A stretch of 64,000 nt of DNA from Alligator mississippiensis (GCF_030867095.1 NC_081830.1:35571832-35635831); one strand, 5' to 3'. Counted from the stretch's first letter, positions 11,607 through 23,526 are shown. A program made the numbers and translations. Notes: a model not told the origin generated them from the letters alone.

Positions 11607-12197
11607 ATCTCAATGTTTTTTTATTGTTCCTGAAACATGAAATGTGCTAAACTTCATATATTGCATGTATCTCTTTTATATACCCATAACACCTGTGTTT
11701 AAATGCTACCATCACATAATTATTTAACCAAAATGTGAAAAAATACAAGCATATAAAATCTCCTGAGAATGTATATCTTAACTTTTAAATGATCAGTTTC
11801 TTCTGAGCTTGGAGAGAGGACAAATCTTGTACAATATTATCAAAGTCAATTTGTTGCACCAGTTTTGATTCAACTGCCATCACTGACATAACCGTTTTTT
11901 TTTGGCATGCCCCAGCAGCCTCCCAGTATATCATTGAGCAGATGCCTTTTCTGATCAGTATCTCCCACACAGTTTGTCCCTCCAGCCCTCAGTCAAAAAT
12001 CAGTTCCCAGCACCTGTCCCCCTTTCCATATTTACCTGCATGCCACAGCACCCTTTCCAGAGACAGGCAGTCTCAACAGATTATATTAACATTGTCCATA
12101 TATGCCATTCATTTGGCTTGGTCCCCATTTCTCCATGGTACACGCACTCCACCTATCCCCCATGTCATTCTTTATCTTCTCCAACAGTGGTTCCATT
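11607..12197. other. intergenic, no recognised feature
   Basis: AT-rich first half and mixed second half. The open frames here have no recognisable motif. Confidence 0.35.
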
Positions 12198-12760
12198 CTA
12201 CTTATAAAATAAAAAGGGAATCCTTATTAGACTCCCAACAACACCTCTATTTCTTCCATCAGGTGACCATTTACCAGTACTCAAATGTTTGTATCTGGAT
12301 ACAACATCTGAATCCATCCTATGAGCATGGGAGGGGGGACCCCATTTTTTCAGAGTTGCCAGCATAAAGTCCTGTGCCATGTGATCATATGCCTTTTCTA
12401 AGTCCAGGTTAAATATAGTTATGTTCAGTTTCTGCTGTCTGTGAAACCAAACCACATCTCTTAGCTGCACTAAGTCTTCATAAATTTGTCTTTCCAGCAC
12501 CCACAGACCTCATCCAGTGTCACCATGTTCCCGATCACCCCTTCAACTGCTCCACTATTACCTTTGCCAAAAGCTTATAGTCAAAATTCAGGAGGGTGAT
12601 GGGTCTCCAATTACTCAAAGCCTGCCTATCATCCTTCTTAAAAACCAGAGCCATCACCCACCTTTCCATGCCTACCACCAATTGTTTGCCCCTTCTTATT
12701 TCTCCACACACTTTCATTAGGTCTAGACCTACCACCAACTGCAAAATTGTATAGAATTCT
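12198..12760 (-). mobile_element. Tx1/L1-like LINE reverse transcriptase fragment
   Basis: On the - strand the frame ending near 12535 contains WRPITLLNFDYKLLAKV, the conserved block before RT motif A in the L1/Tx1 group. Further on, the frame near 12420-12380 contains LDLEKAYDHM, which is motif A of the same group (CR1 has LDFxKAFDTV instead). The two parts lie in different frames. No endonuclease or 3' end is visible. This is therefore an old, short remnant of a LINE lineage distinct from the CR1 copies nearby. Confidence 0.6.
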
Positions 12761-14470
12761 TTCAGGACCCCATCTTATCCTGGCATGCTGTCATAAACCT
12801 GTATTTGCCATTTAGGCACATAAATAGAAATTGTATTTAGCTCTGGTTTTACAGGTTTCCTTTATAACATCATAAAGACACACAAATTGTCAGCATTCAC
12901 CTGTTAAAGAGTGCTAAACCATGCTAAGTGCCCTCTAAACATTTTAAAGTTGTGCCAGTTCAACTGAGAGTTATCTTTGATCCACTTTACCCATGTTGTT
13001 CCAAGATATTGTTAATCTGCTTTAGGGAGATAAAGTACTGTATTACCATTCCTCCAGGATCCCAGCATGCATAATTCCCAGCCCTTCCCACACCTTTGCT
13101 TCCTGGCCAAACTTTCAACCCTCCTGAACCCTCCTACCCAGGGAGGTAATTATGGCCCCAAGCCAACACTCCTCCCATCCCCAGGAGCAGGAGTTGTGGT
13201 GGGGAAGGGAGCAACTCCTGCACACCCTGACCACTCTGAGCATCCAAGTGCATTTGACTAGTTTGCTGCTTTCTCTGGTATCCCCATGTGTTCATCTGGC
13301 TGGATGTTGGTTCAAAGGGAGTAGTTAAAAAGCCAATGAACTTCTAAGAAGCACAGGCAATTGGCTTTTAACATTGAGCAACTGTCTCCCACCCCACCCA
13401 CCCTGCCTTGCCCCACTGCTGCCAACCACTGCACTATGTCTCTACAGCCCCACCTCCACAGTATTAATTTGAACTAAATCACTATTAATTTGAAATGGCT
13501 TTATCACAGGGGCAGGCAAAATACAGTCCATGGGCCAGATTCTACCCAGCCCAGCAGGCCTCTAACAATTTTAGAAAATTAATATTTATTTGCCCTTGGC
13601 TGCCTGTCAAAGATGACAGGACCCAGGGCCCAGCATCTGCTCAATGATATATTGGAAGACCTACCTGCCAAATTTGTGGTGGTGTTGCCCTGAGGGGTCA
13701 GGCCAACGCTTAGGATCTCAATATTGTGCTGTTAGACAGGAGGGTGTGGTGTACAATTGCACATGCACACATAAAAATCAATTAAGCACACATACACTCA
13801 CTAGGAGCATACACCCCTACTAGGCACACACTCACACTAGCAGCTCAGATACACACATGTTCAAAATAATTAGTCTAGGTTAATGCACACCTATCGCCAG
13901 TTTAAGCACATACACGCTACACATACCAAATTTAGGTGGAACAGTTACCAGTTACCAACACCTGCACATTCAATACACATACGTGGATTACTAATTTATA
14001 TACCACACACAATGATATCTATATAGGTGTATATATGTGTATTTACTAATGTACACACATACCACCCACCTACACATACACACAGGTGAGTTCCTAAGTT
14101 GGGTGTTGTAATGTGTATGTATGTATATGCTTGGTGTACTTGGGATACCTGGGGAAAGATTAAGGTAAGAAAGTGAAAGTGTAAGGTTTTAAAGTTACCA
14201 GGACCAGGATTAGAACCAGTAGACTGCAGGGGCCTGGGCTGAAAAACTGAGGCTTGGGGTAACTTTAGGTTAATTGATTTTAATTGATTAAAAGACAACA
14301 CCCAAAGCCTGCAGAACAGGGAAGCATGCCGGCACAGAGTCTGGGACTGGAGCCAGAGCTACGCAGGAGCTGAAAAAGTAGGTGTTGGAGAGGGAAAGTG
14401 GGACTAAGGGAAAGTGTGGGTGTTAAAGAGGGGCTCTGGGTGTGGGGGAGCCAGAGGATGGCTCCAGGGC
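12761..14470. other. non-coding stretch with CA/TG-rich microsatellite-like DNA
   Basis: No gene is recognisable. From about 13740 to 14130 the sequence is rich in imperfect CA/TA runs (cacacatgcaca-like words, then tatatatgtgta), a loose microsatellite. The C-rich block at 13380-13450 has no coding character. Confidence 0.45.
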
Positions 14471-14735
14471 AGCTAAAGAAGTCTGGGAAGCTGCAGAGGG
14501 GGGGAAGCCTGAAACCAGAGAGATGGACAGCAGAAAATCACAGCAAAAGCAGCAGGAGAGACTGAAAGGCAGCAGAGGCAGCAGGAAAGCAGAGAAAGAC
14601 AGCAGAAAATCACAGGAAAAGTGGCAGTAGGAATTGAGAGGAGATTGGGAAACTAGTGGAGAGGGGTGGGGGCTGGAATTGAGAGAGAGAGAGAGAGAAT
14701 GAGGCTGAACTTGAAGATAAGGAAGGGACTGGGAT
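14471..14735. repeat. purine-rich low-complexity DNA with short direct repeats
   Basis: The + strand is strongly purine-rich (agcagaaaatcacag and similar words). The word gacagcagaaaatcacag occurs twice, near 14525 and 14599, and a pure GA run lies at about 14680-14698. This is simple-sequence DNA and the open frames in it are not genes. Confidence 0.6.
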
Positions 14736-14739
14736 TCAG

Positions 14740-15400
14740 TAAAACATTACCTAAGTCGGGGTTGCAAATGACAGTGGTTTTATTGAACAGGGGAGATGGT
14801 GACACAATGCCAAATTGGTTCCCTTGCACCCACCCCCCCACAATGGCAGCAGGGATTAGAGAGGCTTGGTGCAGGGGCTGAAGTTCACTGAAGTCCAGGA
14901 GGAGAGAGAGACAGAGAGAGAAAGAGAGAGTCCAAATTGTAGGAGGAGGTATGCAGGTAATACCTACCTATCCCAGGCTGGAAGTTGATCCTCGATGGCC
15001 AGTCAGGGTCTCCTTCAGCTCAGTGTTGTCCAGAGGGGATTGCTGGCAGGGCCTCTGGGGTAGATAGGCGACATAAAGCTGGTCTGGTTTGGATGGAAAT
15101 GGCATTCCCAATGGGTCTGTCTTCACTGCCCCTTTTTATAGGGACAGACCTTGTGTGACCCTAGTGACAGGAGGCATGCCCAGGCAAGGATCAGCCCCTG
15201 ATGTACTGAGCATGTGTGCTCCATGCAGGGATGTGCAGTTTTGGGTGTCTGTAATGGTGGGGTACAATGGTAGAGTTGCTGGTTCTGCAGGGTCTTTTGT
15301 TTTTCAAATGCTGGTTTTGTCTCTGTTTCTGAGTGGGGTCCGTGGTTCCTGGATAAATCAATGAAAGGTGATAGCTCAGTTATTACAGGCCATTCAGTAG
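14740..15400 (-). mobile_element. possible solo LTR, antisense
   Basis: Read on the - strand there is a TATA-like box (ctataaaaagggg, at about 15130-15142) followed some 350 bases later by a poly-A signal (caataaaacc, near 14780). That order and spacing fit the U3-R part of a retroviral or retrotransposon long terminal repeat. I could not define the TG/CA ends or a target duplication, so the boundaries are approximate and the call is tentative. Confidence 0.35.
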
Positions 15401-17265
15401 AGGCCTGCTACCATTGTATTTCAATTATGCCCAATCAGTCTCATTCATCGAGGAACCAATTTACATGGGAGGGGTACAATGAATCATATTACTGCAACAT
15501 GGGATGCCCAGGCAGAGGACACAAGATGGAGGCTGGACATATAAGATGGAAACTTGACATGACTTTGGTTCACTTAAAAACACAGGCCTAAACCATACAA
15601 TATTTATATGAAATAATGAAAATCAATATGAAAATCATAACAATACAATACACAACAGTAAAAATTAATACAAACCTAATAATTATACGATATAAAACAA
15701 TGGATATTCAAAACCAAAAACTTGCTAGCAAAATAAAATGTTTAAAGCTTATCCTAAGTTTGCGCTCACTTATACTTATGTATAGGGAATAGAGAAGGAG
15801 AGAAAAGTTAGAAATGGTTGGGGAAGAGGAGGGAATGCATTTTCAAATTAAAAAAAAAGAAAAACTGGGTGTTTTGCTACAGTGGCTGTTCTAATGATAT
15901 TCTGATTTATCTCAGAGAATGCAGAACAACACACCCAGTATGTCTGTATGTTCCTAGAAAGGCTATGACAACATGGATTATATGACAAACTGGAAAAATA
16001 CATGTTTGAACTATTATCAAATGTCAGGATTTGGGCTGTCCCCAGATGGATGAGGAAAATCTGCAGCTAGGCACCCCTATGTTTGGTCCAGGAAATACAA
16101 TGGTTCCTAGGATTCACAAACTTTTACAGGAGGTTCTTTTTGCATGGTTGCTAGCAGCCCTTCCCAGGCTATTCTAGAAGGATGTGCTTTTCCCTCCTTG
16201 GCAATATGGTTTCAAAGAGTTGAAAGAAGCTTTTCTGTCAGCCCTCATAGTGGTCCACCGAGACTGCAACTCCGTCTTCACTGTGGAAATGCACACATGC
16301 AACATAGCAATTGTGGCATTGCTGTCACAGAGGTGTGGCCCAGAGAAGGGTTTACATCCTTGTGCCTACATCTACAGGAAGCTCACTCAAGCAAAGCTAT
16401 AAAATCTTTGGCAAGAGGCTTCTTGAAATCAAAGCCACCTTTGAGAAATAGTGCCATTATCTAGAGGGGGCCTGAGACCCTGTGCAGGTCTTCACTGACC
16501 AGGAGGACCTGCAATTCTTTCAAACAGCCAAGGCCCTGCACCTGAGGCAGGTATGTTGGGCCTTATTGTTTTTCCATTTTAACTTTACAGTCTCCAGCAC
16601 CTACGTCCAAAAAAATGGTAAATCAGGTGCTCTGTCACATAAGGGAGAATATGAGGTGGACCAGGCAGTCACCAACCCAAGCCCTGAACACATCTTGAAG
16701 CCATACAACTTTGGACGTGCAGGCCTGTCAAAGGATCTGATGTCTGCAATCCATGTTGTTCCTATCACTGGATTGCCACCTACTGAGTAACTGGAAACTT
16801 GAGAAGAGATTTCCTTCATCTGGAGATGCATATACATACCCCCATGCCCCACACATACAGTGGCTTTCAATCCTGCCATAACCTCCCTTGGCTGGCCGTC
16901 CAGGAGTCTCAAAGATGTATTACTTGGCCTCCTATTTTTTCTGGTAGCCTCTCTTGAAGGCCATGGTTTGGAACTTTGTAAGCTCCTGTGACACATGTGC
17001 TCAGGTCTGATGTTCGCAAAAGAAACCTTGTGGGTTACTCCTGTCCCTGGAAACCCTTCACCTACCCTGGGTTGTCATCGTCATGGGCTTTATAGCAGAG
17101 CTGCCCAAATCTAATGGATTTACCTCCATGCTGGTTGTAGTAAGCCATTTTATGAAAATGGCAAGGTTAATCTCCTATAGTGGGTTCCTACCAACAAAAA
17201 GACAACACAGCTTTGGGTAACCCACGTAGTCTAGTGGTTGGAATCTTGTTCAAATCTGTAACAGA

Positions 17266-17384
17266 ACAGAAGTTCAGTGCACTTAAACCACTTTGAGATG
17301 GCCAAAAATGGTTTAAGATAAATCTAGATGGATGTAGTTTCAAACTTAAGTGATTTAGGTTAAATCAGTTTATTGAACTTCTGT
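17266..17384. mobile_element. short inverted-repeat (MITE-like) insertion
   Basis: The 11 bases acagaagttca at 17266-17276 are repeated in inverted orientation at 17374-17384. The 119-base unit between them has no coding content and is AT-rich. It lies inside the broken integrase of the Ty3/Gypsy element, so it arrived later. I could not find a convincing target duplication, which leaves the transposon superfamily open. Confidence 0.5.
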
Positions 17385-17529
17385 CCCAAATCCCCTCCAG
17401 ATTCAAGTTAACTCACAGCCCTGCAGCATCCCAGGAAACTTTGCACATCCTCTGCAGACCCCACCTTGCAGGGTTGGCAGGCTAGCCTTGGACAAAGATA
17501 TCTTCTCCAGCTGAGCAGAGAGGTGTGCT

Positions 17530-17695
17530 CTAGTGCCCCACAACTTCTAGCCTGGGCCACTGCAGGTATGTGGCTGCATTTCTGGAATCAAAAGTGAATG
17601 TCTGTTCACTTGCTTATTGATTCTATCTACAGAGCTTAGATTAACCTGTGAAGATTGAATTGATTCAGCCTCGGGCTTTTTGGCATTAACTGAAT
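17530..17695 (+). repeat. dispersed repeat shared with 48896-49047
   Basis: The segment beginning tctagtgccccacaacttct is similar over about 150 bases to 48896-49047 in the same orientation, with matching words such as ctgcatttctggaat and ttagattaacctg. It is noncoding and lies in the DNA that interrupts the Gypsy integrase. Confidence 0.55.
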
Positions 17696-18499
17696 ACAGG
17701 AGGATTTGAAGAAACAAGTAACCCAAGCCAAAGAAAGTTATAAATGGTTTGCTGACCACTGTCATCAGCCAGACCTGACCGACACTATAAGCCAGAAAGT
17801 ATGGTTAGCTGCCAAGTACATTGACACAGAAAGACTCTCCTGCAAATTGGAACATTGATGTACACTGATTTCTAGATCTCTACCCAATAGCCCACCAGAT
17901 TTACCCCATTACCTACACATTGAGGTTGCCCAGGTCACTCAAAATGCACCCAATTTTCTATATAGTGCTGCTGATGTCCTATAAAGAAAATTCCTTCTGC
18001 ATAGGACCCAACTGCCACTGCTTCCTGTTTGTTTGCTAGGGAATGAGGATTATGTATTTCACAAAATCTTGGATTCAAAGTCAGACATAGCTGGCTATGG
18101 TCTTGGTGGACCAGGAAGGGTATGGTCTGGGAGACAGCAGCTGGGAGTCAATACAGAGCATAAACACCCCAGAGCTACTCCAGACTTTCCATAAGAAGTA
18201 CCTAGGTAAATCACAGTCAAGCCTCCTGGAATTGGGGTATAAGGAGGGTAGTTACCTCAAAACCCTGTCCTGAATCCCCAACCCTGGGGCTGAGGGACCA
18301 AACATTAACTCATCCCTCCAACAGCCACCGTTCATGAAGAAAGTCACAATGGGAAGGCAAGGGGCCCTGAGAGCAAAAGGCCTTCTACTGCTGCCTCATG
18401 ATTGGTAGTGATTCTACCTCAGGCTTTCTGTTCTGAATGTCTGTGCTTAGCCATATTGTCACAGGCTCTGGTGGAATGTGACAATTCTCATGCAACTCT

Positions 18500-18880
18500 C
18501 TGGATCAAGAGAAATCAGGGCTATGACTAAATTTCTGATCCCTTGATGCTCCTTCTGGACCCTGTCTTGCACAGGTTGCATATGGCATGAGGCCAGGCTG
18601 GGACATGTGTGACTTCTGTGCCAGACAAGCCCTGCATATGGGACTGTGGTTTGGTCTGGATTGGTCCTACAGACTGGTTCTACATGTGGAATCCAGTGTG
18701 CATAGTCGGTCTGGTGCAAATGCCACATGCATGTATATCCCTGACTGGCACCGCATGCTTCATGTACTATGCACCCCAGACCAGTCCCACACACTTTATG
18801 CTGCACATGTTCCTGGGGCAGATGCATGCTGTATGTGGTGTGCAGGGCTACAGCTGATGAACATGCTGCAAGTAGCACAC
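18500..18880 (+). repeat. dispersed repeat, copy 1 (pair with 33043-33418)
   Basis: About 380 bases starting gatcaagagaaatcagg are similar along their whole length to 33043-33418. Shared words include tttctgatcccttgatgctcc, gtgcaaatgccacatgc and cccacacactttatgct. The open frames on both strands are not conserved between the copies, so this is a noncoding interspersed repeat of unknown class. Confidence 0.6.
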
Positions 18881-19024
18881 GTTGACAGTCCTGGGCACAC
18901 AGACTAGGCCTGCACCCTTTATCCAGTCTCTGTAGCCAGATGTTTCTTACAGAGCTCTGAGCGCTGGGCTCAAGGTGTCGGTGGCACAAGTAATTTTCTC
19001 CTCAGTTCTCCTGGTTGCAGGTCA

Positions 19025-19220
19025 TGGTACAGGAGGGATAGATGCATTGAAGAAGTAAATAGAAGACTCTGGTGTTGGTGTTACTACAAGATCTTTGGCT
19101 TCTTCGACCATGGTATGCACCTGCAGGACTGCATCCTCTTGGAAAGGGATGGCATCCATGTCATGCCAAAGGGGAAATTTCTTAGCTACAATGCCAGACC
19201 TCCTGGATAGGGCTTTAAAC
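19025..19220 (+). pseudogene. CR1 ORF1 esterase C-terminal remnant
   Basis: The frame reads INRRLWCWCYYKIFGFFDHG and then LERDGIHVMPKGK, the same esterase C-terminal block seen at 8400-8596, including the DGIH histidine motif. It ends with a stop in the segment before ORF2. Only this end of the domain is present. Confidence 0.55.
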
Positions 19221-19384
19221 TGAGACCACTGGGGGATGGGTCATCAACCACTAGGAGGGACAAGCCTGAAAAATCACAACCTCAAAAACCATCATCCCAT
19301 GGTACAATAGGAAGCTTTCTCTGACACCAGCCAGTGGACAGGTTATTCCATAGCTCACCTGAAAGCCTAGGGCCTCCAATGGCA

Positions 19385-20985
19385 GGCCAGTGCATAGGAA
19401 ACAAGCAGAAGGAATTGGCCCTCCTACTAACCAACAACCAATACAATCTCATAGGGGTCATGGAGACCTGGTGGGACTCCACCTATGACTGGACCACAGG
19501 CATAGGGGAATACACCCTGTATAGGAGGGATCATGCTGGGAAGAAGGGTGGTGGAGTTGATCTCTATGTGAAGGAGAATTACATCTCCCTTGAATCAAAG
19601 ATTGGAAATAAAGGAGGGAGAGACTTGAGACCCTCCTGGGACAAGATACATGGGGAAGGAGATTTGACCATAGAAGTTTATTACAGACCTCCAAACCAAG
19701 AGGAACAGCTTGACCAAGAAGCCTCTGGAGAACTGACAGCATGGTCTTGCAGTAACAGTCTTGCAGCATGGTCATCATGGGTGACTTCAACTACCCAGAC
19801 ATCTCTTGGGATGAGCACTCAGCTGGATCCAATCACTCACCAAGTTTCCTCACTTGCATTGAGGAGCTCCATCTAACACAATAAGTCCATGGGCTGACCA
19901 GGGGCAAGGCACTCCTAGACTTGGTTCTAGACAAAGACGTTGATCTAGTGAACAACTTGAGGATTGAAGGGAAACTGGGCAACAGTGACCATGAGGTGAT
20001 CACTTTCTCCATCCACTGTAAGTTAGGGAAATTGACCAGTAAAACAGAAATCCTTGATTTTAGGAAAGCTGACTTTCACAAGCTTAGGTGTTTAGCTGGC
20101 GAGGCCCTAAGGGACCATGGTCCAATGAGAAAGGGGGTACAAAAAGAGTGGTCATTCCTTAAGGAAATGATCCAAAAAGCTCAAAGGAAGTCCATTCCCT
20201 TTCATAAGAAAGTCAGCACTTCCCCCTTGGCTCCACAGGGAAGCCATGAACTTCCTGAAATTAAAATGAGAAGCCTACAAGGGATGGAAGTCAGGAAGAA
20301 ATACCAAAGAGGAGTACTTGGCAACAGCCTGTTAGGGAGCAGATCTGGACAGCAAAAGCACAAACCAAATACAGATTGGCAACCGGAATCAAGGACAAGA
20401 AAAGGTCCTTCTTTAGGTATGTAGGAAGTTGGAGAAAAAATAAGAGAAGCATAGGGTCCCTGATGAATGGCATGCATCTACTGAGGCACATCGAGCAAGG
20501 CTAAGGAAGTCATCCTCCCTTTCTATTTTGCCTTGGTGAGACCACAGCTGGAGTTCTGCATTCAGTTCTGGGTGCTGCAATTCAGGAAGGATGTGGAGAA
20601 ACTTGAGACAGTCCAAAGGAGGGTCACATTCATGATTTGAGACCTGGAGACCAGGTCATATGGGGAGAGACTGAAAGACCTGGGAAAGTTCAGCCTGGAG
20701 AAGAGAAGACTCAGAGGGGACTTGATGGTAACCTATGAGTACATCAAGGGCATAGATCAGGGCCCAGGGGAACATTTGTTCACCAAGGGCCCCCAGGGGA
20801 AGACAAGAAATAATGGGCACAATTTTAATTGATGATCACTTCAGGCTATACATCAGGAAAAACTTCTCTACAAGTTGAATGCCACAGGTTTGGAACAGGG
20901 TCCCCCCAGAGGTAGTACATTCATCCACCCTGACAATCTTCAAAACGCATCTTGATACCCATCTTGCTGGGGTCATCTGATCCCA
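19385..20985 (+). pseudogene. CR1 ORF2 remnant: endonuclease and RT C-terminus
   Basis: Endonuclease motifs are visible: GNKQKELALLLTNN, METWWDSTYDW, GGGVDLYVKEN, YYRPPNQ, then in another frame GDFNYPDISW and NSDHEVITF. A frameshift near 19760 and a stop near 19883 (LTQ then stop) interrupt it. After the deletion the C-terminal part reads KDVEKLETVQRR, GERLKDLGKFSLEKRRLRG and LFTKGPQGKTRNNGH. There is no FADD box, so this copy cannot make an active polymerase. Confidence 0.78.
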
Positions 20986-21072
20986 GCAGTCTTTCCTGCC
21001 CAAGTGCTGGGGGGCTGGACCTGATGATTTGTAAGGTCCCTTTTAGTCCCTAACAACTATGAAACTATGTTT

Positions 21073-21774
21073 TGTTATGCACATGTGGCACTAAAGGATC
21101 GCTAAAGCATAATCAATCCAGAGCAAACACGGAATACGTATCACACCATTAAAGTTAACTAACATTTAACTTTATTAACACATTAAATATGTTAACAGTT
21201 TCTACACAGAGAGAGAAAAACACTTAGTTCAATGGTCACACTCAATCCCAGATGTTACTCCACTTCATAGATAAGGTGGCCAATCAGTTCCTGAAAGTAG
21301 AGGGTAGGTGCCTGTGGGTAATGGCTCTTTTTCAGCCTAGATGTGGTTGGATGATGACACACATCCAAATTCCTTGTTGCCCCCCTTTTATGCTTTTTCT
21401 TTAACTTTACTCCTCTCATGACTCTTCATTTCTGGGTACCATTGATTGGTTTCCCCATGATCATCATATTATTCGTGTTCTTATCCTGTCAGCATATAAC
21501 TTTGTTCTAACAAACCCATCACATGCACACATCTTAATTTGGTCTTTTACTAGTGTCTTAATTTGGGCATGCCATACACTCCTAATTTGGTCTGTTCCTC
21601 AAAACTGGAAATTCCAAGGGCTCTGCAGTTGGGCACTGTCCAATCAGTACCCTCTTAACATACTTCATTAATATATCCAATAATGTCACCCCTCTGATTT
21701 ATTTGGTTAGTGACAAGTTCAGTTACTTTAAGCTAGTAACAAAGCCCACATTTCACACATCTACATTGATAACA
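21073..21774 (-). mobile_element. probable solo LTR, antisense
   Basis: The unit starts tgttat and ends ataaca, a 6-base perfect inverted terminal repeat with the TG..CA ends typical of LTRs. On the - strand a TATA-like box (cataaaagggg, about 21385) is followed about 210 bases on by an AATAAA signal (about 21173), as in U3-R. It begins a few bases after the tail of the CR1 copy at 19020-21068. I see no clear target duplication (tgttt versus ctgga), so the exact ends are provisional. No internal retroviral genes are present. Confidence 0.55.
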
Positions 21775-22732
21775 CTGGAATAAAGCTGCCTGTGAAAGCG
21801 AGCTCAAGTCTAACTGACAGTGCAGACACAAAATGTCAAAAGAAAAGTTACAAAATAATGAGGCTATAAAAAAACTTAAGCAATGGTTAAATAAGGCTGA
21901 ATATGAGAAAAGCTAAAATAATATTATAATTCACCACTTAAGCAGGTGCAAATAAAGCTAAATGTAATAAGCTACCCTAATAGTTTGGCACCCCTATGTT
22001 AAAGAGAAGTAGACTGTAAAATATGCAAAAATTATGGGGAGTTGGAACCTGGAATGGATATGAATCAAGGGGAAGGGGTCTGAGTGTCTGTCACTCATGG
22101 CACAGCCATTTCAGGACCACGGCCCTACTAAGAGCTACTTGGCTGATATTTTCCCAATGTGATACTAAGCAATAGAGCTTTTTTTTGCTGAATGATTTAA
22201 TATATTAATTAGATTTTTAAGTGAAAGTTTTTCTACATGTTACTATCTGATTTATAGTCTTAAGTTGTTGTTGAAAATGAAGTATTTTTCAATATCATTA
22301 TATAGTAGGTAAATTGGGCATGGGAGTAGAAGTCTTTTAGCACTGACAAAAATACACTTGCTAACCTACATAGAAGCCTATCTAATTGCAACTTGGTGAC
22401 TGCATCCTGAGGTACCAAAATACCCATCCCAGTCAGGATTATAGGGATAACAGAGCAAGATATAGAAGTTTCGTGCCTTGGCAGAGATGACTTGTGTGCT
22501 GCAGGGGATTAAACTAGAGCCACAGGTATTCTTTTTTGCTAAAGTCTATACACCTATGACTGTTTACATTTGTGTCTTTGCTTGTGAGCTGTGCAGGACT
22601 CTGGGGAATAAGTCCCATCAGCCTTTAGAAAAAAAAACAACTGAAAATTGCCTTCTTGCTTCAGTCCTTTTATACAAGGCATGGTTGAGGTCAGCTGCAC
22701 GCTCAGAAACCTGTTTGGATTTACTTCAATCA
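21775..22732. other. AT-rich intergenic sequence
   Basis: No recognisable gene or repeat. This is the spacer before the duplicated OR leader that begins near 22733. Confidence 0.35.
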
Positions 22733-23526
22733 GTTTAGTGACAGTGTGAACAGAGACAGACCTCTGAGTTATCTGTGCTTTTGAGGACTATAGATTAGTG
22801 GTTGGTACAAAGAAGATCTGACAGATCAATTGGACATGAACAAAGAATCTTGGCAAGGGAAGCTTGAATATGACACAAGATGAGGAAATTTCCACAAAGA
22901 CAGTTTCAGTAAGTTTCCTGCATTCAGTGGTGTGTCTTGTCTTAGTAAGATGCAGAGGAGATTTAAGAATATACAAGTTGGAAAATCTGGCCATACAAAT
23001 CATATTGACTAAAACATAAAATGGCATCTAAGCTAAGAGAGTGAATGAAGACATTTTCAGGGTTTTACTTTTAATTCAGATAAAGTTCTACAGCTGATTG
23101 AAGCAGGGGAGGAGGAGGGGACCTGCAGGGAATACAGCCTTTTATGTAATACCTATAGTATATTTGATCTCACAAATTGAATTGGTATCTTCTGGCTGAA
23201 GGTTTTCTGGTAAAATTGATTGAAAATGTAGATTTTTCAGCAAAAAAGCTATGCTTTATTTCTGGATAGGTACACATTTTCTTCAGTTTTTAAATTAAAA
23301 GTCAAAATGTTTTCATATTATGTGACATCTTTTTAGGGGAAATATATTCATTAAAAATTTTTTAGGGGGCAAAAATAAACTGAAAATATTCTGCATTCTT
23401 ATCAGGAAACTTTGAAACTCTGGTCAGGAGAGATTATTGATGGGAATATTAAAGCCACTGAGCTTGTTACTTTCTTCCTTACCATTTTTCTTGTTCTATT
23501 ATCCACAGGTTTTGCACAGTTTACCA
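22733..23526 (+). repeat. OR14 upstream leader, segmental duplicate of 34783-35590
   Basis: From tcagtttagtgacagtg to the splice acceptor before the OR coding exon, this stretch aligns collinearly with 34783-35590. Shared words include atcttggcaag, tgacacaagatgaggaaa, agatgcagaggagattta-like text and ttgatctcacaaatt. It ends with a pyrimidine-rich acceptor (ag at 23507-23508). The promoter and noncoding first exon of the receptor probably lie in or upstream of it, but I cannot place them. Confidence 0.75.

Larger units (their letters stand above)
16050..18215 (+). mobile_element. degenerate Ty3/Gypsy retrotransposon with chromodomain
   Basis: This is the 3' half of a Ty3/Gypsy polyprotein, broken by frameshifts, stops and an insertion. 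In order: the end of the reverse transcriptase (FLGFTNFYRRF, about 16100), RNase H (VALLSQRCGPEK, HPCAYIYRKLT and the later VFTDQEDLQFFQTAK, 16184-16640), integrase core remains (SNGFTSMLVVVSHF, about 17105-17150), the integrase C-terminal part (QAKESYKWFAD then KVWLAAKYI, about 17715-17850), and a chromodomain-like end (VFHKILDSK and a WxxYGxGxxxW-type stretch, about 18050-18160). The chromodomain places it among the chromoviruses. The integrase is interrupted by unrelated repeat DNA at about 17250-17700. No LTRs can be paired with it. Confidence 0.75.
19020..21068 (+). mobile_element. CR1-type LINE with internal deletion, copy 3
   Basis: This CR1 copy keeps the end of ORF1, most of the ORF2 endonuclease, the polymerase C-terminus and the 3' tail (ggggctggacctgatgattt, then actatgaaactatg near 21055). 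About 1 kb carrying the reverse transcriptase catalytic motifs is missing. The sequence jumps near 20470-20500 from the GSLMNG-type linker straight to the LPFYFALVRPQLEFC region. It resembles the copy at 8370-11606 more than the one at 2183-4911. Confidence 0.82.

Noticed and set aside
14442..14630. Charged K/E/Q/S-rich 62-codon frame
   Set aside because: It comes from purine-rich simple sequence with short direct repeats.
17226..17262. tRNA-like phrase gtagtctagtggttggaatc followed by gttcaaatc
   Set aside because: The spacing between the A-box-like and B-box-like words is too short, there is no cloverleaf, and the same bases read on as Gypsy integrase (QLWVTHVV). It is a coincidence.
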